A stretch of 64,000 bases of DNA from Orobanche coerulescens (Eukaryota; Streptophyta; Magnoliopsida; Lamiales; Orobanchaceae). Shown here one piece after another: positions 42,515-54,412 of this stretch. Position 1 is the first letter of the stretch; every line of letters begins with the position of its first letter. Both the position numbers and the translations under genes were made by a program. The stretch covers positions 138,866,096 through 138,930,095 of the forward strand of contig CM065802.1 in assembly GCA_033398695.1 (NCBI GenBank), given 5' to 3'. The notes below the pieces were generated by a model, which did no database searches, was not told where the DNA came from, and saw only the letters and a list, made by a program, of their open reading frames with translations.

Positions 42515-43560
42515 AAAGAAGTAGATCGGCAAGTGGGCTTGCCCCTCTGCTCGCACTAATACAGCGCTCAGCGCGACCTCCGAGGCCTCTAGGTAGAGGA
42601 ATAGCTTTTCGTCGGGGATTGGCTTCGCCAAAATTTGGAGATTAGACAGATACTCCTTGATTTTGGCGAACGCCATTTGACTTTCCTTCGTCCATGCAAA
42701 TTTCTTATTCTTTTTGGTAGCGAAGAATGGCTTGCTTTTGTCTCCGAGACAAGAAATGAAACGGTTAAGGGCTGCTAGACAACCCGTGAGGCGTTGCACC
42801 TATTTGACATTCCGTGGCTCCTGCATGTCGAGGATCGCCTGGATCTTGGTGGGGTTGCTTCGATCCTCTTTGGCTCACGATGTGCCCCAGGAACTTTCCG
42901 GAGCTTACCCAGAAGTTGCATTTCTTGGGGTTTAGTTTCATGTTGAATTTATCGAGGATGGCGAACGTCTCCACAAGGTCTTTGAGGTGATATTCCTTTT
43001 TGAGGCTCTTGACCACGATTTCGTCAAAGTAAACCTCCATGGTCTTGCCGATCTGGTCGGTGAACATCCCGTTGACTAGTCGTTGGTAGGTCGCCCCCGC
43101 ATTCTTCAGACCGAATGGCATTCGGTCCCAAAAGTACACGTCTTTTTCCATGTGGAACGACATGTGTTTTACGTCTTTATCCGCCATTGGGATCTAATGG
43201 TACCCGGCGAAGGCATCCATAAACGACATTATTTTGCAACCTGCCGTGCTATCGACCAAGTGGTCAATATGAGGCATCGAAAAGTGGTCTTTCGGACATG
43301 CCGCGTTGAGGTTGGTGAAATCGATGCATAACCTCCAGGAGTTACTTGCCTTTTTGACGAGCACTGCGTTAGCTACCCACTTTGGCTCGTCGGTAGCTAC
43401 TCCAATCAGTTTGTTGTCGAGTAGCTTTTTGACTTCTGCGTCGAGCGCAGTGTACTTCTCAGGACCGAATTACCTACGTTTCTGGTGAACAGGCTTCCTT
43501 GCCGGATCGATCTTTAGATAGTGGGAGGCGTGTTCAGGACTAATGCCGACCATATCTTGA
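42515..43560 (-). pseudogene. Tat-2 (minus) reverse transcriptase and start of RNase H
   Basis: RT motifs: WRLCIDFTNLN-like region near 43330, FGLKNAGATYQRLVNGMF, and YFDE (43020-43031) where YxDD is expected. Then LNPKKCNFWVSSGKFLGHIVSQRG, a frameshift, and RFISCLGDKSKPFF, KFAWTKESQMAFAKI and EASEVALSAVLVRAEGQ of RNase H, stopping at the CACTA end. Several stops and frameshifts. Confidence 0.85.
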
Positions 43561-44680
43561 TGTGACTAGGAAAAGATTCCGATATTCTTACGTAGTAGAC
43601 TGATCATATCGTCTTTTAACTCAGGACCGACGCTTGAGCCGATCTGTGCTTCCCGCTCCGGGTGAGCCAGATCGATTGCTATACTTTCCAACTCTTCAAT
43701 GGGGATGGTCTCTTCTCGTTTGGAATGATTGCCGGACTCGATCCTTGGATCAATGTCGAGGCTTGGCTCGAAATCGACCCTTGGCTCGATGTCATCCGAC
43801 AATTGATGTAAGATGCCGTCCTCTGAGTCGGGTTGGTATGAGGTGCTTGGCTTGTCGATCTCCATTGGTTGAATCTCGATCGCCTCAATGTTATAAATAG
43901 TACGGGAAATGTTTAAAGGGGAAGTTACGACATAGGAGTAACTCAAACATTTCTTTTCCATTAGCTGGTCTCCTTTTACAGTAGAAGAAAGAAGAGGCGA
44001 CCGCCTCAAAGGTTTCTAGAAAGGGGCGACCTAGGAACCTATTATAGATGCTCGGCCTATCTATGATTATAAAATTGAGGTTCCTAGTGATCTTAACCTT
44101 GGGATCGTAACAGCATATTAGCTCGACAGAGAGCTTGATCCTTCCATAGGCTTGGGCTGTGTTGTCTCCAAACCCTTGAAGCACGGTATCAAATGGCTTG
44201 ATGAACTTGGTCAGGTTTCCGAGCCGGTCCAAAGCAGATTTGAATATGATGTTGCAAAAGCTCCCATTGTCAACCAGCATGCGGTCGACCATTTTCCCAA
44301 GGATACATGCAGAGATTACCAATGCATCCTCTTTGGGGCACTGCACTCCCTCGCTATCCTTGTTGGAGAAGGTGATGAGCGCGTCTCTGGAGATGGTCGG
44401 CTCTGGGGCACCGCGACATGGACTCCGGCGAATGCCCTCAGCTCGGTCTTCCGCTTTCTATTTGATATGGTGGAAACCGGGGAAAGGCCTCCGAGGTTTC
44501 CACCTCCCGACTGAAGCATATTGATCCGGCCGCCGGGGTTGATTAGAGGGATTAATTCGTCTGAGTACTCCGGCTCGTTTTGCTCGATCCTGGCGACCGG
44601 ATTGGGAGGGTTTCCATCGTTCTGTCGTCGATCCCGCCCCCCGGCCCTTTCTGCCCAGGGTTTTGGCTTGGTCACCAAAT
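43561..44680 (-). pseudogene. Tat-2 (minus) protease and linker
   Basis: The protease active site is LVDNGSFCNIIF (Tat type, DNGS in place of DTGA), near 44260-44290, with GRPFLETFEAVAS downstream. An acidic, Ile/Asp/Glu/Pro-rich linker (43566-43900) joins it to RT. Frameshifts at several points. Confidence 0.8.
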
Positions 44681-45690
44681 TGTCCAGCTTGCCTTACTCG
44701 AACAACCTCCAGAGTTGTCTGAGGAGATCGCGACATTGGCTGGTGTTGTGGCCGCGACTTTTGTGGTAGGCACAAAATTTACTGCGGTCTAGATGACCAT
44801 TGTCCCTCATCGGCTTCGGCTTGCTAAGCCATTCACGCCCCTTGATGGCATTGAATATATTGGTCGGAGACAGATTGAGGTTGCGGACGAGGTGAACTTC
44901 CACATCCTCGAAGGCCTTGAACTCACCGGGCGGCTTTGCGACCGCCTTTATGGGCTTGGCGACCGCCTTCTTCGGGATGGAAGATGGCGCCTTCCCTTCT
45001 CCGGTATATCCCTCGCCTAAGTGAATGGTAAGCATCCTCTGCCTGGCCAGAAAGTCGGCGGCCTTGATGCGGAAGATCGCGTAGGTCGGGGGGATGTCCT
45101 TCGTGAGTTGCCTGAACATGGGTGAATGGCCATAGAATCCCCCTAGGACCGAGTAGAGGGCGAGCTCATCGCTAATGGGCTCGCCAGTGAGGACTATTTC
45201 ATCCACCCGGTCGATGTAGTCTTCTCGGGCTCGTTCTTCCCCTGCCTGATATTCATCATGCGGTGAGGGCTTTCTGGCCGAGCGACTTTGGCGGTGAAAT
45301 ACGACGTGAAGTCATTCACCAGCTTCTCAAAACAGTTGATTGAATGCGGTGGCAGTGAGATGTACCACCTATGGGCAACATCGCCCAATGTTAATGGGAA
45401 CATTCGGCACTTCATCGCGTCCGATGCCCCGTATCCGGTCATGTAGATCCGGAACTTGCTCAAGTGGGTCTCAGGGTCTTATCTCCCCTCATATAAAGGA
45501 GTTTTAGGAGGAGCGATCTTCGGTTGTATGGGGGTAAGCTCGATCTGGACTGTGAGCGGCTCACTCGGTTCGGCGATCGATCTCTTGGCGCCTTCCCCAG
45601 TTTCTATGAGCTCCTTCATTTCGTCAAGCTGTTGCTACATTGCGGCTATCGCCGTAGCCTGACTGCTCGCGGTTTGGCTCTCGGAGCGGG
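44681..45690 (-). pseudogene. Tat-2 (minus) gag
   Basis: Gag core FRIYMTGYGASDAMKC, FPLTLGDVAHRWYISLPP, NDFTSYFTA, then ISDELALYSVLGG and RIKAADFLARQRML. A zinc-finger-like FCAYHKSRGHNTSQCRDL is at about 44730-44790, the usual Tat gag form. A TAG at 45635-45637 is shared with the plus copy; another stop precedes DPETHLSKF. Confidence 0.85.
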
Positions 45691-45924
45691 AGCCTAGGCG
45701 ATCATGTACCGATCTCCTGGCCCGTGTTAGGTAACGAGGTCTCTGCCGCCGAGCTCAATTCTTGGGCGAGCGAGAGCCAGACGGCCGACCTGTCTTCTGG
45801 GAGTTGGGTATGCCGAACTCCTGGTGACGGATTCGGACTCCGATGTCTCACGGCTGGGGCCCGAATGCCCGGGTCGCCATGAGGGATCACTCCCTAGGCG
45901 GCTGAAGATGGAAATAATTAAAGC

Positions 45925-46709
45925 TGTCATTAGCTTATAATTAATTAATGGACTTTCGATATCTTAAACACGGGAAATAATATATTTAATGAGGAGACCA
46001 ATTTCGTAATTTAGGATTTTGGTAGGAAGTGCAATATCAACTTTTTAGTGGACTAAGTTGATATTAATAGATTCATTATATTAGGAAGAGTCCTAATAAG
46101 GTAAGATGAATTTATTGGGAGTCCTTCTATAATCCTCCTTATGATCCCTAGTAGTAGTCCAAGAGCCTATATATAGGACTTATGGGTGTTGGCCGATTTT
46201 ATCATTATTCATACACAAGGAATTTCGATTTTTCTTCTAAGTGTTTAATTGTGGATCTTGACTTGTGTCTTTGATTCCACAATTGAGAGAACACTTTAAT
46301 TCTTGCTACATATCGGAATTACTTGAAGAAAAGAAAATTGAGAATTGTGAGGGATATTATTTCGGCCGATCCATAAAAGTCCAAACAAGATCCGGTAGCT
46401 CGTTGCCCACACAACGTCCGGTTCAAGGCGGATCATACTCTAGATGATCTAAAGGTAGAAATACAAGGTGATCATGACGGAAGTAACCAATACTCTTCAA
46501 AAGGTAATATCCTATGATCTTGTATCTAGATTAGGATATTTTAATAATCAAAACATTTAATTAAAAAATAATGAATAATATTTAAATTGTTTATTAGTCT
46601 TAGTAATTAATTAATTAGCATGCCTAAATAGATCTCATGCTCGTAGATGCGTAAAACGCGATTATCATCTTTCCCAAACTTCGCTTCCGCTGCGTTTTAC
46701 TTTCCAACA
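45925..46709 (+). mobile_element. Copia 5' LTR
   Basis: 785 bp from TGTCATTAGC to CCAACA. TATA box CCTATATATAGG at 46167-46176. No palindrome array upstream of it, unlike the Ty3/gypsy LTRs here. Confidence 0.8.
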
Positions 46710-46711
46710 AT

Positions 46712-46724
46712 TGGTATCGGAGAC
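46712..46724 (+). other. Copia primer binding site
   Basis: TGGTATCGGAGAC directly after the LTR end; close to the initiator-Met site. Confidence 0.8.
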
Positions 46725-48089
46725 GGATTTTTAGGTTTTTTGCTATTTTAATTAATTTTGGTGATTAATTGATAGCAATTTAAATATTCATATATTTTGA
46801 TGTTGGAATATTTTGCTAGATGTGTTCTTGCAGGTGATATGATCCAATTATCATGGTTTATATGAATGGTGTATTTATTTGTTTTTATTAATTATGCAAT
46901 TATTGGTTTGGCCCGTTTTTTTTAGGCATGTAATGGTTTTTCCCGTGAGAAAATCAGCGGGTAGTTCTAGGTGGTTTTATTTTTCGTGTAATCTTGATGT
47001 AATTTCGATGTATTTTATATTGTATAAAATTGTAATCGAATTCGGAAAAGACGGGATCACGAAGAAATAAAGCGTAATCGACTGCCGGGCGGGCTGGGCG
47101 GCCGATGACAAGCGACAGGGCCGCTGACACGGCCAAGCGGCCGCCGGCTGAGCGGTGCCATCGCCACGGTAGCTCGGTCCGGCCGGCCATTGTTCGGGCC
47201 GGCCGCCCGATTTTGGTCCGTTTCGCCGCCGTTCGTTGCGTCCGCTGGAGAGTCGAGATTTAAAATTAAATTTTTTTATGTAATTAATTTTGCATAAAAG
47301 TGAAATTTTAATTTTGGAAATCTACGGCCCGGCCGGGGAGGAGCGACGAGATGCTTGATTCAGTGGGAGAGATCGAGTCGGAGATTTTCTCGGATTCAAC
47401 TCAAGGAAGAAGACCATGATAATTGGATAATTTAATTATCCATGCTTTTTTTTTATTGTTTTGATGTATGACATGTATGGATGTATGCGTGATATGTTTC
47501 CTTGCATGTTAGGATGATAAAATGAAAAACCTTAAAGATAAAATAACTAAGTGATTAAATTGATTTATTTTTTAAAATAAAATCGAATTGGCTTCCATAA
47601 TTAATTTAAATTGTGAAGTAATTAGCATGCGCGTTGACATTAGAGTCTTCTTCCATATCGGATGTGCTAATTATAGGTTCACTAGTTTTAAATTTTAAAA
47701 TGATAACATAAGGTAAATATTACTTTTTATGATAGGGCCTTTCCATCTGTAGGACTATTATTTAAAAGATAATATTTTAAGGATGTTAAATTATGGTATT
47801 CACTTAGGTGTATTAATTAATATGCTCCCCATCGGAGTCTATGTTAATTAATACATGGCCAAGAGGAACCAACTATTAATTTTACTTGTCATAACGTAAT
47901 TTGACTAGATAGTAAAATTAAAGATGTAAAACTCTACTTGAGAAATGTGTGTGTAAACGTCCACACAATCGTGGCTTGCATGTGCGGATTTTTCGAGGTG
48001 TTGGTTGCTAGCATATATATTGTGTTTTGAGGTTTTTCGATATATTTTGCTATGTATTATGTGATGGATGTTTTTACTTTTTATCTCGG
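46725..48089 (+). other. Copia leader, no gene
   Basis: A/T-rich with a GC-rich island at 47080-47240 (repeated GGGCGGCCG/CCGGCCG words). No credible ORF. Confidence 0.5.
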
Positions 48090-49480
48090 ATGTCTTTCAA
48101 TCCACTAGCTCTTATTCTCAAAGAAAATAAACTTGATGGTACTAACTTTTCCGATTGGAAAAGAAATCTTGATATTGTCCTGACTGCTGAGGGGCATAAA
48201 TTTGTCTTAATCGAAGAGAGCCCTCTAGAACCAGAACCGGATGCCACTCCCGAAGAGTTAACTGAATTCCGAAAATGAAAAAAGTCTGATGAGATGGCTC
48301 GCTGTTACATTTTGGCTTCACTGACAAATGTATTGCAGCATCAGCATCAGACGATTGGCTCGGCCGCAGAAATGATGAAAAGTCTCACCGAGATGTTTGG
48401 TCATCAGAACCGAGCGGCTAGACAAATTACAATGAGGGTATTGACGATAACCCAAATGTATGAAGGGACCCCAGTAAGGGATCATGTTCTAAAAATGATG
48501 TCCCATTTGAACGAACTGAGCATACTGGGGGCTACTATCGATGCGGAAACGCAAGTCGATATTATCTTAGGCAGCTTTCCTAGAAGCTTTGAGCAATTCC
48601 GCCTTAACTACAATATGAACCGTAGGACATATAGTTTGGCGGAACTTCTGACGGAGCTTCAGTATGCTGAAGGTCTCTTCAAACAAGGTTATCATCAGAT
48701 TCTTGCGGCAACCAGTGCTACTTCTTCCAAACCCAAATGGGGAAAGGAGAAGCAGCAGGTTGGCCAGAAGCAAGTGGCAACCCTCAAGGTGAAAAGCAAG
48801 GCTCCTCACCCCGAGGCGAACAAAAAGCCAAAGGGAAAGTGCTACAAGTGCGGTCAGAAAGGATATTTTAAAGCGGACTGCCCTGCTCTTAAGAAAGGTA
48901 TGTCTTGTGCACTAGTGGTCAAAACATGTTTGGCAGCTTGTTCTTACACTTCGTGGATAGTTGATTCAGGCTCTACTGATCATGTTTGTTTTGACTCGCA
49001 TGGCTTTCAGGTAACCAAGCAGCTTAGTGCGGGCGAGATTACCATCAACTGGGGCGATTATTCCAGGCTTATGGCTGTTGCAGTGGGAGTCGTGCAGTTG
49101 AAGACTAATGATAAATTATTAGTTCTCAATAATGTATTATTATTACCGGATTTTAGAATGAATTTAATTTTGGTTTCTAAATTAAAAAGCGATGGTTATT
49201 CAGTTTCTTTTGATGATGATGCCATTATTAATAAAAGAAGCGGTGAATATATTTGCTAATGTATTTTTAATGATGGACTATATGTCGTTAATACTACACA
49301 AACTCCTATGCATAAATCACTTAACTCTTTGTCTAAACCTAAAAAGAGAAAAGAACCTTCAAGCATAAACTAAACATATCTGTGGCATTTACGGTTAGGA
49401 CATGTAAACCATGGAAGGATTCAAAGATTGCCGAATATCATCTATATTTCAAATTAAAAACCGAGAGTCGGTTGGATCCC
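48090..49480 (+). pseudogene. Copia gag, zinc knuckle, protease and GAG-pre-integrase start
   Basis: ATG at 48090: LKENKLDGTNFSDWKRNL opens a Copia gag (UBN2/DUF4219 type). A TGA at 48276 breaks it, then the frame is open to 49257. The knuckle is CYKCGQKGYFKADC, with Tyr in place of the His ligand. The protease active site WIVDSGSTDHVCF is intact. After a TAA (49257), LWHLRLGHVNHGRIQRL is the GAG-pre-integrase motif, where the copy is cut. Confidence 0.85.
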
Positions 49481-49699
49481 CAAAAATCAAAGTTGATTTT
49501 ATTCATATTAGTATTTAACTCAGGGGGAGTTTTATATTTTTTTTAAGGGGAGATTTTTGTCAGGGAGAGTTTTACCCATTTCTGCATATATTTTAAGCGG
49601 CAGAGACCTCGTCACCTACCACGGGGCCAGGAGATCGGTACATGATCGCCTCGGCTCCCGCTCCGAGAGCCAAACCGCGAGTAGTCAGGCTACGGCGAT

Positions 49700-51010
49700 G
49701 GCCTCAATGTAGCACCAGCTCGACGAAATGAAGGCACTCATAGAAACTGGGGCAAGCACCAAGAGATCGATCGCCGGACCGAGTGAGCCGCTCGCGGTCT
49801 AGATCGAGCTTGCCCCCATACAACCGAAGATCGCTCCTCCTCAAACTCCATTATATGAGGGGAGATCAGACCCTGAGACCCACTTGAGCAAGTTCCGGAT
49901 CTACATGACCGGATGCAGGGCATCGGACGCGACGAAGTGCCGAATGTTCCCATTAACATTGGGCGATCTTGCCCATTGGTGGTACATCTCACTGCCACCG
50001 CATTCAATCAACTGTTTTGAGAAGCTGGCGAATGACTTCACGTCGTATTTCACCGCCAAAGTCGCTCGGCTAGAAGCCCCGACCGCATGATGAAGATCAG
50101 GCAGGGGAAGGACGAGCCCGACGAAGACTACATCGACCGGGTGGATGAAATAGTCCTCACTAGCGAGCCCATTAGCGATGAGCTCGCCCTCTACTCGGTC
50201 CTAGGGGGATTCTATGGCCATTCACCCATGTTCAGGCAACTCACAAAGGACATCCCCCCGACCTACGCGATCTTCCGCATCAAGGCCGCCGACTTTCTGG
50301 CCAGGCAGAGGATGCTCACCATTCACTTAGGCGAGGGATATACCGGAGAAGGGAAGGCGCCATCTTCCATCACGAAGAAGGCAGTCGCCAAGCCCATAAA
50401 GGCAGTTGCAAAGCTGCCCGGTGAGTTCAAGGCCTTCGAGGATGTGGAAGTTCACCTCCTCCGCAACCTCAATCTGTCTCCGGCCAATATATTAAATGCC
50501 ATCAAGGGGCGTGAATGGCTTAGCAAGCCGAAGCCGATGAGGGACAATGGTCATCTCGACCGCAGTAAATTTTGTGCCTACCACAAAAGTCCCGGCCACA
50601 ACACCAGCCAATGTCGCGATCTCTTCAGACAACTCTGGAGTTTGTTCGAGGAAGGCAAGCTAGACAATTTGGTGACCAAGCCAGAACCCCGGGCAGAAAG
50701 GGCCGAGGGGCGTGATCGCCGACAGAATGACGGAATCCCTCCCAATCCGGTCGCCAGGATCAAGCAAAACGAGCCGGAGTACTCAAACGAGTCAATCCCT
50801 CCGATCAACCCCGACGGCCGGATCAATATGCGTCAGTCGGGAGGTGGAAACCTCGGAGGCCTTTCCCCGGTTTCCACCATATCAAATAGAAAGCAGAAGA
50901 CCGAGCTGAGGGCATTCGCCGGAGTCCATGTCGTGGTGCCCCCAGAGCCGACCATATCCATAGACGCGCTCATCACCTTCTCCAACAAGGATAGGGAGGG
51001 AGTGCATTGC
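49700..51010 (+). pseudogene. Tat-2 (plus) gag
   Basis: Shared TAG stop at 49710, then FRIYMTGCRASDATKC, FPLTLGDLAHWWYISLPP and, after a frameshift near 50090, ISDELALYSVLGGFYGHSP, KAADFLARQRML and the finger FCAYHKSPGHNTSQCRDL. The longest open stretch is 50087-51172. Gag forms the particle. Confidence 0.85.
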
Positions 51011-51584
51011 TCAAAAGAGGATGCATTGGTAATCTCTGCATGTATCCTTGGGAAAATGGTCGACCGCGTGCTGGTTGACAATGGAAGCTTTTGCAACATC
51101 ATATTCAAATCTGCTCTGGACCAGCTCAGCAACCTGACCAAGTTCATCAAGCCATTTGATACCGTGCTTTAAGGGTTCGGAGACAACACGGCCCAAGCCT
51201 ATGGAAGGATCAAGCTCTCTGTCGAGCTAATATGCTGTTACGATCCCAAGGTTAAGATCACTAGGAAACCTCAATTTTGTAATCATAGATAGGCCCAGCA
51301 TCTATAATGGGTTCCTAGGTCACCCCTTTCTAGAAACCTTTGAGGCGGTCGCCTCTTCTTTCTTTTACTGTATTAAGTTCCCCACTACCGATGGGACGGT
51401 CGGTACTGTAAAAGGAGACCAGCTAATGGCAAAGAAATGTTTGAGTTACTCCTGCGTCGTAACTTCCCCTTTAAACGTTTCCCGTACTATTTATAACATT
51501 GAGGCAATCGAGATTCAACCAATGGAGATCGACGAGCCAAGCACCTTATACCAACCCGACTCATAGGACGACATCTCGCATCAA
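51011..51584 (+). pseudogene. Tat-2 (plus) protease
   Basis: SACILGKMVDRVLVDNGSF holds the DNGS active site. A TAA after FDTVL (51170) ends the frame. Downstream the frame breaks near 51268 and at the 40-base insertion. Confidence 0.8.
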
Positions 51585-52475
51585 TTGTCGGACGACATCG
51601 AGCCAAGGATCGGTTTCGAGCCAAGCCTCGACATTGATCCAAGGATCGAGTCCGGAAATCATTCCAAACGAGAAGCGACCGTCCCCATTGAAGAGTTGGA
51701 AAGTATAGCAATCGATCCGGCTCGCCCGGAGCGGGAAGCACAGATCGGCTCAAGCGTCGGTCCCAAGTTAAAAGACGATCTGATCAGTCTACTACGTAAG
51801 AACATCGGAATCTTTGCCTGGTCACATCAAGATATGGTCGGCATAAGTCCTAAACACGCCTACCACTATCTAAAGATCGATCCGGCAAGGAAGCCTGTTC
51901 ACGAGAAACGTAGGAAATTCAGTCCTAAGAAGTACGCTGCGCTCAATGCAGAAGTCAAAAATCTACTCGACAACAAACTGATTGAAGTAGCTACCGACGA
52001 ACCAAAGTGGGTATCTAACGCCGTGCTCGTCAAAAAGGCAAGTAACTCCTGGAGGTTATGCATCGATTTCACCAACCTCAACACGGCATGTCCGAAAGAC
52101 CACTTTCCGATGCCTCATATTGACCACTTGGTAGATAGCACAGCAGGTTGCGAAATGATGTCGTTTATGGATGCCTTCGCCGGGTACCATTATATCCCAA
52201 TGGCGGATAAAGACGTAAAACACACGTCGTTCCACACGGAAAAAGACGTGTACTTTTGGGACCGAATGCCGTTCGGTCTGAAGAATGCGGGGGCGACCTA
52301 CCAACGACTAGTCAACGGGATGTTCGCCGACCAGATCGGCAAGACCATGGAGGTTTACTTTGACGAAATCATGGTCAAGAGTCTCAAAAAGGAAGATCAC
52401 CTCAAAGACCTTGTCGAGACGTTCGCCATCCTCGATAAATTCAACATGAAACTGAACCCCAAGAAATGCAACTTC
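51585..52475 (+). pseudogene. Tat-2 (plus) reverse transcriptase, split by chromovirus A
   Basis: Open from the acidic linker to the insertion point. RT motifs: HEKRRKFSPKKYAALNAEV, NAVLVKKASNSWRLCIDFTN, CPKDHFPMPHIDHLVD, SFMDAFAGYHYIPMAD, DRMPFGLKNAGATYQRLV and YFDE (52356-52367) instead of YxDD. It continues at 61533 with FWVSSG...-type sequence after the insertion. Confidence 0.9.
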
Positions 52476-52832
52476 TGTAACACCCCAACTAGGTTGATAT
52501 TACAGTGCCGTGGACCCCCGACTAGGACCCACCAGGCAAATGAAAACTGATGAATTAAACAATATAATTGTAGTACCGAACCACATTATATTACCAAATA
52601 CTCCGATGAGGAGCTTAAGTACAATACACCAGGACAATACAGAATAGTAGTATATTTTATATGAAGATAAAATACACCACCCTGAATAAATAAACATCTC
52701 AAACGGAATTTTTGCAGCGGAAATACATATGAAGAAAAACAAGGATGACTGAAAGAAACTTGGCCCCCTACTAGTATCACTGGGACTCCTCTCCGTCAAC
52801 ATGCTCTTCCCGTGCCTTTGCCTTGCCGTGAC

Positions 52833-52862
52833 CTGAAAAATAATATCCGCTAACGGGGTCAG
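52833..52862 (-). promoter_or_regulatory. Branch point, hairpin and acceptor module in LTR-A (3')
   Basis: Minus strand CTGAC, CCCCGTTAGCGG, TTATTTTTCAG ending at 52833; branch A (52859) to acceptor 26 nt. In the 5' LTR the same place has CAT for CAG (near 59892), so that acceptor is lost, while the stem is perfect (CCCCGTTAGGGG). Confidence 0.5.
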
Positions 52863-53683
52863 TTACATAGAACAGAACAATAATCCTCAAGGGTTGAAAA
52901 TACACAATCATGATATATCTTTAGGTATGAAATATCCTTAATTATGAATTACGCTGAAGAGGAGTATCATAGTATGCCCGTACTGTTCTGTGCAAGTGTA
53001 CAAGACGGATGACCGGACACACCCGTCCTTGTACCTAATTAGTCTCATGGAGGTAATCGTTACCGTGTGCACAGTCCAATGTATCAATCCCAATACATGA
53101 CCATCGCGTGCTCGACTAAAAATTCCACACATACGCACCCGGCCACGCAATATGAACCCATAAGGTCATATGAATGAGAATGACCACAATGAATATCAAT
53201 GGATAATAATTCGACAAGGTCAAGAATGACACACCAAGATGAAAATAATAGTGAAGTGATTGATAACTCAATGAAATGATTGGAACCATCGTTCCTCGTG
53301 AATCAAGTGATTATTCAACAATTACAAGTCTCAATACGGTTAATACAATGATGAATGAGTTATGATTATGAATGAACAACAACAAAAGGAATGAATATCC
53401 TTTTAACCGAGTAAGAATTAACTTCCACAACACCGGTGACAATTATCCTTCCACGAACAAATGTCCTAAATGAGATGTCGGTCGCTCGAACAACCTCTTG
53501 AAGATCCAAGCACTTTGATCCGAAGAACATGCGTTAGATCGACAATCCGAGCTTCACAACCAAATGAAGATGAGGAAAACCAAGTACTCAAGTGATAGAT
53601 GATGGAAAGTCTCCCCCTCAAGCCCTCTCTCTCGGATATAGGTTGAAGAAATGGGAAAAATGGGTTGTTCCTCTCAAAAAAAC

Positions 53684-53970
53684 GCAATTATAGTGCAGCC
53701 TGCACTGTGTGCCGTGGCCCGGCCGAAGTGTGCCGCGGCACAGGGCCCAAATCTGCCCCCAGTGCTCGGCAGCGTGCCGCAGCCCGGACGAGTGTGCCGC
53801 GGCAGTGACTCGGCAGTGTACCGCGACCCTGTGGGCATGATCTGCGGCCCCCGGTACAGACGGGTCGGCCAAAAATTGCAACATGAGTGTGCCGCGGCCC
53901 TGCCGGCATGAGCCGCGGCCCCAAGTACAGGCGGGTCGGCCAAAATTGTAGCATGTGTGGGCCGCAGCAC
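53684..53970 (-). promoter_or_regulatory. LTR-A 3' promoter: TATA-like box plus GTGCCGCGGC array
   Basis: On the minus strand the array (53970-53709) leads to CTATAATTGC (53684-53693). The motif is the same as in the Athila-type element, a different lineage. Confidence 0.55.
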
Positions 53971-54379
53971 AAGGGAGTCAATAATGAAAAATGACCCGGG
54001 AAGAGAATAAAAGCAATAGGGATCAATATTTGGGAAACAATAACACGAAATGGAAGTGCGGAAACCCCAAAACGGTGGTTCCAAGCAATGATTACAAGGG
54101 TTCGCCCAACAAAAACACAATTTGAACAATGAGGAGATTAGAAATGACATGAACTCCAGCGTCAACATCGACTAATGAATCAATTACAACAATCAAGATA
54201 ATACTCTTGTCTCGATTCCCGAGTAAGGTTGAAACAATGAACAATATCGATACACAACTCGAAGTTATTTCTAACGGTGAACACGGATGAATGATTATTA
54301 ACAAGTGAAAAATTACATAGTGACAATTACCGAATGAAATTACTGAATGATAATGACTGAATTACAACCGGGTATTACA

Positions 54380-54397
54380 TAAACCCCCCTTAAAAGA
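54380..54397 (-). other. Polypurine tract of chromovirus A
   Basis: Minus strand TCTTTTAAGGGGGGTTTA directly before the 3' LTR start TGTAATACCC. Confidence 0.85.
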
Positions 54398-54412
54398 GTT
54401 TCGTCCCCGAAA

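Larger units (their letters stand above)
42515..45905 (-). mobile_element. Tat-2 element, minus copy, 5' two-thirds
   Basis: Gag to RNase H of a Tat-lineage element, cut by CACTA in RNase H (42514) and followed by Copia at 45925. It is an inverted copy of 49596-52475 plus 61528-61930, with roughly 95 percent identity where I compared them. It keeps about 190 bases at its 5' side (45710-45905) that the plus copy lacks. Neither copy shows an LTR in the window. Confidence 0.85.
45925..49595 (+). mobile_element. Copia element, 5' half only
   Basis: 5' LTR, initiator-Met primer site, leader of about 1.4 kb, gag, protease and the first part of the GAG-pre-integrase region. Integrase core, RT, RNase H and the 3' LTR are missing; at about 49460 the sequence jumps to a stretch with AAGGGGAGATTTT (49540-49556) resembling the polypurine tract, and at 49596 Tat-2 begins. 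Confidence 0.8.
49596..52475 (+). mobile_element. Tat-2 element, plus copy, left part
   Basis: Gag, protease and RT up to LNPKKCNF, where chromovirus A is inserted; the rest is at 61528-64000. Compared with the minus copy it has a 40-base insertion at 51370-51410 and lacks 190 bases at the 5' side. Confidence 0.9.
52476..54379 (-). mobile_element. LTR-A, 3' LTR
   Basis: 1904 bp, TGTAACACCCC to GGGTATTACA on the plus strand. Acceptor intact (52833), but the donor reads GGAAGT where the other LTR has GTAAGT. Array 53709-53970, TATA 53684-53693. Confidence 0.95.
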
